From positions 1-64,000 of the forward strand of contig PABH01000049.1 of assembly GCA_002702705.1 (NCBI GenBank): a stretch of 64,000 bases of DNA, in the 5' to 3' direction. A program made the translations under genes and the position numbers. The notes below the pieces were generated by a model, which was given only the letters and a program-made list of their open reading frames with translations, was not told the origin of the DNA and ran no database searches. Below, piece by piece: positions 1 through 8,677 of this stretch (its first letter is position 1; every line of letters begins with the position of its first letter). Origin of the DNA: Anaerolineaceae bacterium. Lineage in GTDB: Bacteria > Chloroflexota > Anaerolineae > Anaerolineales > Anaerolineaceae.

Positions 1-109
1 ATAATTCCATTTTAGCAAATTCTTCCCTGTTTCTTTACTTATATAGGTTAGGGTATCCCTAACGTAATGTTACTCGCAATGACAAAAAAGAGCTAAACCC
101 GAACCGACG

Positions 110-1456
110 TTAAAAAAGCGTCGGCTGCTGAAAACGAGCGGTGCGCATTTCAATCTCCGCCTGGTTCAATAGGCCGGTAGCGTCACTGCCATCCCGCGGG
201 TAAATACTGCTGCCAATATATAAAATAACTTCCACACGGTTGGATTGTACCAATATCGGGGCTCCGACATTTTTTTTGATCTTTTCAACAATGGTGGAAA
301 TCACCTTCGCTTCTTTGATTTCTTCCAAAATTAACGCAAACTGGTTATCTCTTAAGATGGCCACCGTGTCACACTCTCGCACCGTACCCACCAATCGCCG
401 TACGAGGTGTTGGTCAACCTCGTGTTTATATTCAGGGGACATCTCCTCAAGTTCTGGGAAAATAACGGAGATGACAATTACCGCTACCATTTGTTTGGCC
501 CGATCCATTCGTAAGATAGCCCGTTGTAAACGGTCCATAAATAACGGCCCCATTGGAACCTGCGTGACAGGATCATATAACCATTGTTCAGGGGGGGGAG
601 AAGGTTGAGATTTTTCCACAGGTTTTGTCGGCACTTTGGAAGAGGCCAGGCTGCCTGTATCAATCGAATCCAGGGGTAAACCATTTTTGATGAGTGTGTA
701 TAACTGTTTGGTTTCGGGGGACGGTTCAATGCTTAATTCACGTTGGATAATGGATTTGCAATATTCATATTGCTGGAGGGCCGCGTTGCGGCGTCCGGAT
801 AAAGCCAGTAGGCGCATCAATAAACGATGCGCTCCCTCTTCTAAAGGTGCCAGATCGACATAACGCCAGGCATACCAATAAGCCTGATCGTAATTACCCC
901 GTTTGTAATAGACCTTACTTAAGGTTTTAATCACTTCGATCATGTGATGGAAGTGTCGTTCGCGGTTAAATACAACCCATTCCTGAAATCCGGTCACGTT
1001 CCCCAGGTACAAACCATCCAAAAAATCGCCGCGATATAGTTCACTGGCTTTTTCTAACAATTGCACACAGTTTTGACAGGTATGCAGGTGATCGTGTTCG
1101 TGCGTTTTTGTAATTTGTAAATATTCATTAAAAGCACGTGTGTCCGACCAGGCCGCATTTGGTTTAAACCGTACCGTTGTTTCCGTGATGCATAAGAACG
1201 GGCTGAGTCCTTCTTCCCCACCAAATGCTTTACGGATACCTAATAAAGCCTGGCGCAAATTCATGCGGGCATAACTCTCGGGACGATCTGACCAGAAAAA
1301 TTCCGCAATACTTTCACGCGGATGGACACGCGTCGATTCTTCTGCCAGGTACGCCAAAATGGCGCGCTCTTTTTTGGTACGCATCGTGTCGGTGATATTG
1401 ACCCCATCCAGGTGGATTTTGAATGACCCTAGAAAAAAAATCTCGAGTTTTTTCAT
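110..1456 (-). CDS. BTAD-domain transcriptional regulator with degenerate GGDEF domain
   Basis: 448 aa. Residues 1-95 look like the winged-helix DNA-binding half of SARP/AfsR-type regulators (FFLGSFKIHLDG, then KKERAILAYLA) and about 100-255 like the helical BTAD half. After a Pro/Ser linker, residues 294-440 resemble a GGDEF domain (DPVTQVPMGPLFMDRL matches the usual D-LT-LPNR-LF-DRL start). The active-site GGDEF is replaced by RDNQF (369-373), so cyclase activity is unlikely, but RECD (360-363) sits exactly five residues before it, the spacing of a c-di-GMP inhibitory site. A CxxC lies at 127-130. The ATG at 1456 is preceded by AGGATT. It is divergent from the cytochrome cluster and probably controls it and itself (inference). 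Ligand binding is not shown by the sequence. Confidence 0.85.
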   Translation of the reverse strand: MKKLEIFFLGSFKIHLDGVNITDTMRTKKERAILAYLAEESTRVHPRESIAEFFWSDRPESYARMNLRQALLGIRKAFGGEEGLSPFLCITETTVRFKPNAAWSDTRAFNEYLQITKTHEHDHLHTCQNCVQLLEKASELYRGDFLDGLYLGNVTGFQEWVVFNRERHFHHMIEVIKTLSKVYYKRGNYDQAYWYAWRYVDLAPLEEGAHRLLMRLLALSGRRNAALQQYEYCKSIIQRELSIEPSPETKQLYTLIKNGLPLDSIDTGSLASSKVPTKPVEKSQPSPPPEQWLYDPVTQVPMGPLFMDRLQRAILRMDRAKQMVAVIVISVIFPELEEMSPEYKHEVDQHLVRRLVGTVRECDTVAILRDNQFALILEEIKEAKVISTIVEKIKKNVGAPILVQSNRVEVILYIGSSIYPRDGSDATGLLNQAEIEMRTARFQQPTLF

Positions 1457-1469
1457 TTCTAATCCTAAA

Positions 1470-1498
1470 TCACGCTAATTTCACGCTGATTTCACTAC
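1470..1498. promoter_or_regulatory. Three 11-bp-spaced direct repeats (SARP/BTAD-type operator candidate)
   Basis: TCACGCT at 1470, TCACGCT at 1481 and TCACTAC at 1492 are spaced exactly 11 bp, one helical turn. Direct repeats with this spacing are the known binding pattern of SARP-family BTAD regulators. They lie in the divergent gap, 14 bp upstream of the BTAD gene's start codon and about 60 bp upstream of the 77-aa gene. Autoregulation and control of the rightward genes are inferred. Confidence 0.55.
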
Positions 1499-1558
1499 TG
1501 GTTCCCGCTCATTTACGATAATGGACTTAATCTTCCCGCTAGAAAAAGATGGAAACCT

Positions 1559-1792
1559 ATGCCAGAAAAAAACCGGAACTATTTATCCTATTTATTGAGA
1601 ATTTGGAAAGACAGTGCAGACGGAGAATGGCATGCAACATTGCAGGATGTGTTCAGCGGCGATAGTTACCATTTTGCCACCCTTTTTGAATTATACGTGA
1701 ATTTACAGGAGTTGACCAGCGGAAACAGGCAGGAAAACAACAAAAACCCGAAGGAATTATTGATGTCCCAAATTTCAGAGAAAGCTGAATAG
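1559..1792 (+). CDS. Small protein of unknown function (77 aa)
   Basis: No named domain recognised. The first half reads YLLRIWKDSADGEWHATL, then a D-SG motif and an aromatic/leucine-rich stretch, a pattern I associate with short proteins common in Chloroflexota; that resemblance is from memory and unverified. The tail is polar (GNRQENNKNPKE). No signal peptide or membrane segment. It is the first plus-strand gene after the BTAD operator candidate and precedes the large secreted protein by 85 bp, so it may be the leader gene of the cytochrome operon. Confidence 0.6.
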   Translation: MPEKNRNYLSYLLRIWKDSADGEWHATLQDVFSGDSYHFATLFELYVNLQELTSGNRQENNKNPKELLMSQISEKAE

Positions 1793-1877
1793 AAATGAGG
1801 TTAACCGCAAAAAACATTTTTAACACCAATCCACTTGTTGTTCTTAAATGATTCAATTGTTTTGAGGAGGTTAGATC

Positions 1878-4800
1878 ATGAATCTTAAAAAAATCGTAAT
1901 TTATTTGATAACCATCATTATGCTGCTCAGCATGAGTATTGGCGTCGCCTTGGCAGAAGATGGAGTCTTATTCCGGCGGAATATCTCGAAAACGCCGGAC
2001 AATGAGACAGAAAAATCAGCCATCTATATGATGGATTTTTATGTTCCCGCCCAGGCTTCTACCGGTCTGGTTGGACCAGTGGATAATTATCTTTTGGATG
2101 ATGGTATTGATGATAATGAGGATTTGATTGCCTATGATGCTCGCGATTTCGCCAAACCATTAATCACGGTCTGGATTGATGACCTGCATCCGGAAGACAG
2201 CAAAGGTGGTATCACATTTGGTCATTTTGATGCCTTCGCCGGGGTTTCATTGGATGATGGCACCAGTTGGAAAACCACCAATCTTTCTCGTTCTTCCGAC
2301 CTTTCTTCATTTAACTTGGCAAATGGATATGCTTATCCCGGTGATGTGCACAATGTTGTTCATCAGGTTGCAGGTGACCAAATTTTTGTGGCTTGGGTCA
2401 GCAAGTATTGCGAAGGCGGGACACCGCTTTACAAATTGGATCCCACGGAGGATGCAGATTATCTGAGTATTCTTGAAACAACCTACGAAAAAGATACCCT
2501 TTATCTTTACGATTTGTTTGGGGTTAAGGGTAATCAGGGTTCTGTAGATTACACCTTGCAAGGTTATCCGGAAGTGGGAGAGGTGCCATATTCCTGTGTC
2601 TGGACGGCCCGAGGTAAGTTGATCGCTGGTGATGATCTTTCTACAACCGAAGCGGAAGCTACCCATGTGGTGTGGACAAAACCGGAACGCCTGACCTCTG
2701 GCGCACGCGATGCCAACCTGCCGGCTGTAGATTGTGCTGCTGGTGCCGGGTGTGTGCTGACCTGGCAGGAAGACCCCGAAGGTCTGCGCCCAGGGCAAGG
2801 TCTTGGACCTGGTGAAGGTTGGTCCGGTGCTGTAGCCAATGGCAAAACCGATATCTGGTACTCCTTCATCGGCTATGATGATTTTGATGATGTGTTTGTC
2901 GATGAAACCGTAGACCTGCAAGTAACTTCCTTGGCAGATTATGAGGGAGAAACTTTGCCAAAATCTTTTGTGCCAATGGCAATGCCCACCCGTTTAACGG
3001 ATAACAATATGTGTAAGGCAATCAGCTCAGAAACAAAACCAAGTGATCCGTATTGTTATATTGATTTTGATACCCTGGATGAAACCCATCTCACAATAGA
3101 AGATTTCTTAGAGAACCTTGATGGTCCCGAAGAAGGCGCAGACTTTTGTGCTAGCGAACTTGATTGGACAACTCCTGGTGGGGCAACCATCCCGATTTGT
3201 GTCACCGAAGATGGTCGAGTGATGAATGGCCGCGTTGCTTCAACCCGGGTACGGATGAACCTGAAACCATACACCAAAGCTGATGGTACAAAAAGTGCCT
3301 GGCTTGTGATGGGTTCAGAAGAGACCAAAGCCTTAGGTGATATCTTGGTTGATCCCTTCGGAAATCCCACCGAAGACCCAATCGATATCGGCAAGGACAT
3401 GTGGTATTACAGTTTTGACATGTTTGACCATGTTATTGTCGATCAGGGCGGAATGATTAACCAACCTGCCCAATGTAGTCCCTGGACAGTTGGTGCTACC
3501 TATACCTGTGAAGGTGGAGAATTTTTCCCGACTCAAATTGACCCGCTGAATGGAGGAATATTTCACCTGACGGAGATTTCACGGCGGTTTGCCTTAACGA
3601 CCAATTCGGTACAATCTGCTATTGATTCCGAGAGTGGACTGGCTGCGATGTTGATCTACAAACAAGGTATCATCAATCAGGGTGGTCCGGCAGATATCAT
3701 GCTGCGACGGGTTGTTATCCCGGAGGAATTCGACCCAACCGTAGATAATCCGTATGCCTTCGAAAACATGGAGTGTGATGAATGGCTTTACACGGATGGC
3801 AGCAACCCCAACTACTTAAAAGGGTTATGCCTCACGCCAGCCATTAATATCTCCGGTGCCACGATTACGGAATGTTCCGGTGGCAGCGATAACGATACCT
3901 GTGCGGCTACCTTCCCGGTTGCGGATGACGGCAGTATTCCGGACAATACCGATTCCTTCCCCAAGGTGCTTGAATGGCGGCAGTGTGATGGCAGCGCTTC
4001 GATTGATGGCTGTGAAGCTGATAACGACCTGGATGACCAATCTTGGGAGAATCCTTTTGATGTTGCCAAGGGTCACCGCGGTTTCCTGGATGGTGATTAT
4101 GTCATGATGATGTACGCCTGGTCACCGAACTGGAAAGCCAACAGTGTTGGCAACGATCACTACAACCTGTATGCACGGCGTTCCTTTGACGGCGGTCTGA
4201 CCTGGACAACCACCCCGGCAGATCTGGGCGGTGCTGGCACAACGGCGGTTGAAAATTACTGTGTAAATACATCATCAACTGACTGTGTGGGAACAGAGTT
4301 TGTGTATAGCGCTGGTGAATTTGAACAGGCTCGTAACGTTTCGCAGTTGATCGGCAACAAGATCACCGTTTTAGATCCACGTTATACACCCACCGGTGGT
4401 CTTAAACTGTACCCAACCATCAGAACCGACTGGTTATCGGAAAATGGTTTTTCAACTGAAGGATTGCCTTATGCGGATGATTTAGAGCGTAATCCCTCCG
4501 TCTTCTTTATGATCTACGAAACTGGTGATAACACCACTGTGGCCGAAGGTGAAGCTGTTCCGTTGGATCTTTACTACAGTCGTGCGACGGTCTATGGTGA
4601 CTTTTACGAATTAGACCCAGCCTGGTACGACGAAGAAACCGGAATAATCGAAGATTACCGCTGGCCGTGGGTGGAAAATAAAGCGGACATCCTCTCCGGT
4701 GAAGCATCGATGTTATCTAACCCTGGCGGAACCTTTATGTATACGGTTTGGAACCAGTGGCAGGAAGATGAACATGAAAATGTCTTTGACAGCGATATCT

Positions 4801-5165
4801 GGTATCGAAGATTCCTATATATCGATAACCTTGAATATGATCCGACAGCAGCGTTCCTTTACACTGGACCAGTGATGCAAGATACGGATGATGAAATAAT
4901 TTTGGTTGCCACCGCCCGAGATTTTGACAGTATGGGTGAGGGTGATGAGATCGTTGAATTAGAGTGGTCTGTGGATGGTGTGGTTGATCCTGATACCAAA
5001 GGTTACAAATACAATGCTCCACCACGCACTTTATCCAACGGCTGGCACGGTTTTAGTGTGCGTGCCAAAGATAATGATGGACATTGGTCCAAACCCGTCA
5101 AATTTGATATGTATGTGGCAGAAGATATTTTCCACATCCACCTCCCGATGACGGTAAATCCCTAA
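1878..5165 (+). CDS. Large secreted protein upstream of cytochrome operon (possibly choice-of-anchor O family)
   Basis: 1095 aa. A clear signal peptide (hydrophobic core IYLITIIMLLSMSIG, cleavage near VALA/EDG) follows ATG 1878, which has GAGGAGG at 1864-1870. The mature chain is acidic, rich in Asp, Gly and aromatic residues, with many Cys in pairs and stretches such as RSFDGGLTWTTTPADLGG typical of beta-propeller (sialidase/BNR-like) blades. The C-terminus has an Ig-like stretch (LEWSVDGV, RAKDNDG) and ends IHLPMTVNP, similar to the end of the next protein. From memory it resembles the choice-of-anchor O family seen near cytochromes; that needs a profile search. Likely extracellular and co-transcribed with the electron-transfer genes. 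Enzymatic role unknown. Confidence 0.75.
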   Translation: MNLKKIVIYLITIIMLLSMSIGVALAEDGVLFRRNISKTPDNETEKSAIYMMDFYVPAQASTGLVGPVDNYLLDDGIDDNEDLIAYDARDFAKPLITVWIDDLHPEDSKGGITFGHFDAFAGVSLDDGTSWKTTNLSRSSDLSSFNLANGYAYPGDVHNVVHQVAGDQIFVAWVSKYCEGGTPLYKLDPTEDADYLSILETTYEKDTLYLYDLFGVKGNQGSVDYTLQGYPEVGEVPYSCVWTARGKLIAGDDLSTTEAEATHVVWTKPERLTSGARDANLPAVDCAAGAGCVLTWQEDPEGLRPGQGLGPGEGWSGAVANGKTDIWYSFIGYDDFDDVFVDETVDLQVTSLADYEGETLPKSFVPMAMPTRLTDNNMCKAISSETKPSDPYCYIDFDTLDETHLTIEDFLENLDGPEEGADFCASELDWTTPGGATIPICVTEDGRVMNGRVASTRVRMNLKPYTKADGTKSAWLVMGSEETKALGDILVDPFGNPTEDPIDIGKDMWYYSFDMFDHVIVDQGGMINQPAQCSPWTVGATYTCEGGEFFPTQIDPLNGGIFHLTEISRRFALTTNSVQSAIDSESGLAAMLIYKQGIINQGGPADIMLRRVVIPEEFDPTVDNPYAFENMECDEWLYTDGSNPNYLKGLCLTPAINISGATITECSGGSDNDTCAATFPVADDGSIPDNTDSFPKVLEWRQCDGSASIDGCEADNDLDDQSWENPFDVAKGHRGFLDGDYVMMMYAWSPNWKANSVGNDHYNLYARRSFDGGLTWTTTPADLGGAGTTAVENYCVNTSSTDCVGTEFVYSAGEFEQARNVSQLIGNKITVLDPRYTPTGGLKLYPTIRTDWLSENGFSTEGLPYADDLERNPSVFFMIYETGDNTTVAEGEAVPLDLYYSRATVYGDFYELDPAWYDEETGIIEDYRWPWVENKADILSGEASMLSNPGGTFMYTVWNQWQEDEHENVFDSDIWYRRFLYIDNLEYDPTAAFLYTGPVMQDTDDEIILVATARDFDSMGEGDEIVELEWSVDGVVDPDTKGYKYNAPPRTLSNGWHGFSVRAKDNDGHWSKPVKFDMYVAEDIFHIHLPMTVNP

Positions 5166-5189
5166 ACCTTTCCTCAAACCCTTTTTGAT

Positions 5190-5214
5190 GGGGCCTGCCT
5201 CACAGGCAGGCCCC
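5190..5214 (+). terminator. Perfect 10-bp hairpin between the two secreted-protein genes
   Basis: GGGGCCTGCC (5190-5199), loop TCACA, GGCAGGCCCC (5205-5214). The stem is perfect and GC-rich but no T-run follows, so it is more likely a partial terminator or an mRNA-stability/processing element within the operon than a strong terminator. It also argues against starts at 5185/5188 for the next gene. Confidence 0.6.
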
Positions 5215-5220
5215 CAAAGG

Positions 5221-6726
5221 ATGTTTATTTTGAAACATAGAACACGCTCCCCACTTTTTTTCCCGGCCATGCTGCTTATTTTATTAACAGCATGGCCCTG
5301 GGGAAAAACCAGTACCAGCCCCATTTCCGTCGTGCAGGCTGCGTTAGAAGTTAACACAGCACTTTACATGCTGCCAGATTGGGTTAGTGAGGGTGGAGAC
5401 CAGGGTGTGGAATATGGTGCTTCCGTAGCTTCTGCCGGGGATATCAACAACGACGGTTTTGCAGATGTGGTTGTTGGTGCCTGGAAATATTATGTAAACG
5501 ATGAACGCAGCGGTTCAGCCTTTGTGTTTTTGGGTGGGCCAAGTGGGTTATCGCAAACATTATATAAACAGCTTTCTCCCACCGAACCGAACTCATATTT
5601 TGGGTTTTCCGTTTGTGGAGCAGGTGATGTAAACGGTGATGACTTTGATGACATCATTATTGGTGCACCCAATCACCGGGAACCGGAATTGGAAAGTATT
5701 GGTTCAGCACATCTTTATCTTGGTTCGGCAGCCGGAATCAATGAAACACCAGCCTGGAGTAAAATTGGTATTGGAAGAGCTTCTCAATTTGGGTCAACCG
5801 TGTGCGGTGTCGGTGATGTTAATAACGACGGTTTTGATGATGTCTTAATTGCAGCAACCACCCTCAGTAATCCCGAAATTAACGAAGGTGGGGTGTATTT
5901 ATTCCTGGGTTCCGCGTTGGGTCTATCCAATGATCCTGCCTGGATGATGGAAGGGAATCAATCTTACGCCGTGTTTGGTTACGCTCTAGCTGGCCTGGGT
6001 GATCTCAACTACGATGGGTATGCGGATTTTGCGGTCAGCGCACCTTCTTTCCAGAATGGGACGGATGAAGAGCAGGAAGGAAAAGTGTGGGTGTTTTACG
6101 GTGCAGCCGATGTATCCACACTCGCCCCGGTTTGGAGCGCAGAGGGTAATCAATATGATGCCCGTTTTGGCAGCGCACTTGACAGTGCCGGGGATGTCAA
6201 TGGGGATGGCTATCTCGATTTGATCGTAGGCGCCCGTGGTTACGACGACAATTTAACCGACAATGGTGCTGCCTTTGTGTTTTATAACAACAATGGTGAG
6301 TTAAACCCAACCCCCAATTGGACGGACAGCGGCAGTCAGGAATTCTCAGGTTATGGAATTTCTGTCGCAGGTTTGGGTGATGTGAATGAAGATGGTTATG
6401 GTGATATCGCGGTTGGGGCTCATTATTATACGGATGACCAATCGAAGGAAGGAGCAGTATTTGTATATCGAGGCAGCCCGGTTGGGGTAGAAAGTTCCCC
6501 TACCTGGCAGGCCAATGGCAATAAAGCGGATACCGAATTTGGGTATGCCATCGCTGCCGCCGGTTTTGTCAACAATGATACCAAGGCGGATTTGATAGTG
6601 GGTGCTCCCGCGTATAAAAAAGATGAAAAAATTGTGATGGGGCGCGCCTATGTTTTTCTTGGGGCAGATGCATCGCAGGTGTTTGTTCACCGGTCTTATT
6701 TGCCCATGTTGTTAACAGGTCATTAG
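5221..6726 (+). CDS. Secreted seven-repeat FG-GAP (integrin alpha-like) beta-propeller protein
   Basis: 501 aa from ATG 5221; a TTG at 5230 has better spacing from AAAGG (5216-5220) and is an alternative. The N-terminus is a signal peptide (PAMLLILLTAWPWG). Seven FG-GAP repeats are visible, each with a Ca-binding loop of type GDVNxDGxxD followed by VGA: GDINNDGFADVVVGA, GDVNGDDFDDIIIGA, GDVNNDGFDDVLIAA, GDLNYDGYADFAVSA, GDVNGDGYLDLIVGA, GDVNEDGYGDIAVGA, and a weaker GFVNNDTKADLIVGA. Seven repeats would close one propeller. The end is HRSYLPMLLTGH, like the LP tail of the preceding protein. Probable role: cell-surface adhesion or scaffold beside the cytochromes (inference). Confidence 0.88.
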   Translation: MFILKHRTRSPLFFPAMLLILLTAWPWGKTSTSPISVVQAALEVNTALYMLPDWVSEGGDQGVEYGASVASAGDINNDGFADVVVGAWKYYVNDERSGSAFVFLGGPSGLSQTLYKQLSPTEPNSYFGFSVCGAGDVNGDDFDDIIIGAPNHREPELESIGSAHLYLGSAAGINETPAWSKIGIGRASQFGSTVCGVGDVNNDGFDDVLIAATTLSNPEINEGGVYLFLGSALGLSNDPAWMMEGNQSYAVFGYALAGLGDLNYDGYADFAVSAPSFQNGTDEEQEGKVWVFYGAADVSTLAPVWSAEGNQYDARFGSALDSAGDVNGDGYLDLIVGARGYDDNLTDNGAAFVFYNNNGELNPTPNWTDSGSQEFSGYGISVAGLGDVNEDGYGDIAVGAHYYTDDQSKEGAVFVYRGSPVGVESSPTWQANGNKADTEFGYAIAAAGFVNNDTKADLIVGAPAYKKDEKIVMGRAYVFLGADASQVFVHRSYLPMLLTGH

Positions 6727-6765
6727 AAAAAGCGGTAAAAGGGTTTGAAAGTGAAAGGAACGGTT

Positions 6766-8118
6766 ATGCAAAACACAAAATTGACCTGGATTCAAAAAAT
6801 CCTCGTAAAGGACAAGAAAGAAAGAAAAAATATTGTTACGGTTGCCAACAACCTGGTGATGCATTTGCATCCCGCCCGGGTTCCAGCAGCCGCACTGGAT
6901 TTTAAATATACCTGGGGCTTGGGCGGCATCTCTACCGTGTTGGTCGTGTTACTCGGTCTGACCGGGTTACTGCTGATGTTCCGTTACGATGCCCGGGTGG
7001 ATTATGCTTATCTCAGCATTCAAGCCTTAGAAACCCAGATCCAATTCGGGTCGTTGATTCGGGCGGTACATCATTGGTCTGCCAATCTTTTGGTGATCAC
7101 CACTGCCTTGCATCTCTTAAGGGTCTTCTTCACAGGGTCGTACAAACAAGGTCGTTCGACCAATTGGATCATCGGGCTGGTTTTGTTTTTCCTGGCGTTG
7201 ATCTCCAATTTCACCGGATACCTGCTGCCGTGGGATCAATTAGCCTATTGGGCCATCACCGTCAGCACCAACCTGATGTCGTACATTCCTGTCATCGGTT
7301 TTGAAATGCGCAATTTCTTCCTGGGTGGGCCGCAAGTTGGGCAAAATGCATTAAGTAATTTTTATGCCCTGCATGTGGTTTTTGTACCCTTTTTATTGAT
7401 CATTATTTTGTCTTATCACTTCTGGAAAGTTCGCAAAAACGGAGGTATTTCTCAGCCAATCCAAAAAGAAAACCAACGTGTGTCATACGTACAGACCCTG
7501 CCAAATCTGGTGCGGGTCGAATATGCGGCGGCACTGGTGGTTATCGTTGTGATTGTTTTGTGGTCCATGATCAAACCGGCGCCGTTAGGGCCAATTGCTA
7601 ATCCGTTTAATTCTCCCAACCCTGCCAAAGCAGCCTGGTACTTTTTGGGTTTGCAGGAACTGCTGTTACACATGCAGCCTTTGGCTGTCTTGGGTTTGGT
7701 GGCGGTATTGGGCGGCGTTTTGGTGCTGACTCCCTTTTTTGATAAAGAAGAAGAGGACATCGGCCTTTACTTCCGTTCGCCGGTTGGTAAACGTGCTGCC
7801 ATGTGGGGTGCTCTGTTGGGGCTCAACCTGACACCCATCATCGTGCTGTTAGATGAATACTGGATCGATTTGTTAGCCTGGATGCCAGGTGTCCCAGCCA
7901 GCATTTCTACTGGATGGGTGCCCTTTTTAACCACCTTGATGGTGATGGCTGTCATTTATGCGGTTTTTCGCAGCACGCGAGTTTATCAAACCAAAAAAGC
8001 GAACCACAGCGAAGCCGTTTTGGGCGTATTTGCCTTTATCGTGGTTGCCTTGCTTGTGCTTACAGCAATCGGCATCTTTTTCCGCGGCCCGAATATGGCT
8101 TTTGTTTTACCGTTTTAG
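6766..8118 (+). CDS. Cytochrome b of a Rieske/cytochrome b (bc-type) complex
   Basis: 450 aa from ATG 6766 (AAGGAA at 6755-6760); the in-frame TTG at 6745 is not preferred. A full-length fused cytochrome b with about eight membrane helices. Heme-ligand helices carry HHWSANLLVITTALHLLRV and NALSNFYALHVVFVPF...SYHFW. PWDQLAYWAITV follows helix C, and PAKAAWYFLGLQELL occupies the place of the PEWY quinol-site loop, with AAWY instead of PEWY, as in some b6/b hybrids. It oxidises quinol and passes electrons to the Rieske protein encoded 18 bp downstream. The outward c-type partners are the multiheme proteins that follow. Confidence 0.95.
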   Translation: MQNTKLTWIQKILVKDKKERKNIVTVANNLVMHLHPARVPAAALDFKYTWGLGGISTVLVVLLGLTGLLLMFRYDARVDYAYLSIQALETQIQFGSLIRAVHHWSANLLVITTALHLLRVFFTGSYKQGRSTNWIIGLVLFFLALISNFTGYLLPWDQLAYWAITVSTNLMSYIPVIGFEMRNFFLGGPQVGQNALSNFYALHVVFVPFLLIIILSYHFWKVRKNGGISQPIQKENQRVSYVQTLPNLVRVEYAAALVVIVVIVLWSMIKPAPLGPIANPFNSPNPAKAAWYFLGLQELLLHMQPLAVLGLVAVLGGVLVLTPFFDKEEEDIGLYFRSPVGKRAAMWGALLGLNLTPIIVLLDEYWIDLLAWMPGVPASISTGWVPFLTTLMVMAVIYAVFRSTRVYQTKKANHSEAVLGVFAFIVVALLVLTAIGIFFRGPNMAFVLPF

Positions 8119-8136
8119 TGGAGAGGAGTGATCAGA

Positions 8137-8655
8137 ATGAATAAAAAATCTCAAACCAAATCAAATACCGGTGATGAACCTGACAATATCAGCCGGCGTA
8201 ATTTTTTACAGGGCAGTCTGAAAGCCCTAACCGCACTGGCTGCCATTGAACTGGGCGCTGCTGGTTTGTTGTTTTTACGGGCTCGCAGCCTGGATGGTGA
8301 ATATGGCGGCATCATGACGGTCGGAAAGGTGGAGGATTTTACACCCGGTTCCGTCGTGGAATACGAGGATGGAAATTTTTTCCTGGTGCGTGTGGAAGAC
8401 GGCGGTTTTATGGCCGTTTACCGGCGCTGTCCTCACTTGGGCTGCACGGTGCAGTGGGTGGCGAAAAAACAAAAATTCTTCTGTCCCTGCCATGCCGCCA
8501 GTTTTGACCCCTACGGCGAGTTTGAAAATCAGCCCGTTGCACGGGCCTTGGATACCTTCAAGGTGTTTTTTGAAGACGACATGGTGAAAGTGGATACCTC
8601 TCAAATGAGGACGCGAGAACACCATAGTGCTCAGGATATCAGTTACCAATCCTAA
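8137..8655 (+). CDS. Rieske 2Fe-2S protein
   Basis: 172 aa from ATG 8137 with GAGAGGAG upstream. The N-terminal SRRNFLQG followed by one hydrophobic helix (ALTALAAIELGAAGLLFL) resembles a Tat-type membrane anchor. The cluster-binding motifs are CPHLGC and CPCH (Rieske C-x-H...C-x-x-H), both complete, with the two extra Cys that form the usual disulfide. It transfers electrons from quinol at cytochrome b to a c-type heme. The stop lies 22 bp before the cytochrome c start, so translation is probably coupled. Confidence 0.96.
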   Translation: MNKKSQTKSNTGDEPDNISRRNFLQGSLKALTALAAIELGAAGLLFLRARSLDGEYGGIMTVGKVEDFTPGSVVEYEDGNFFLVRVEDGGFMAVYRRCPHLGCTVQWVAKKQKFFCPCHAASFDPYGEFENQPVARALDTFKVFFEDDMVKVDTSQMRTREHHSAQDISYQS

Positions 8656-8677
8656 GCCGGAGAAAGGAGATGATGCC

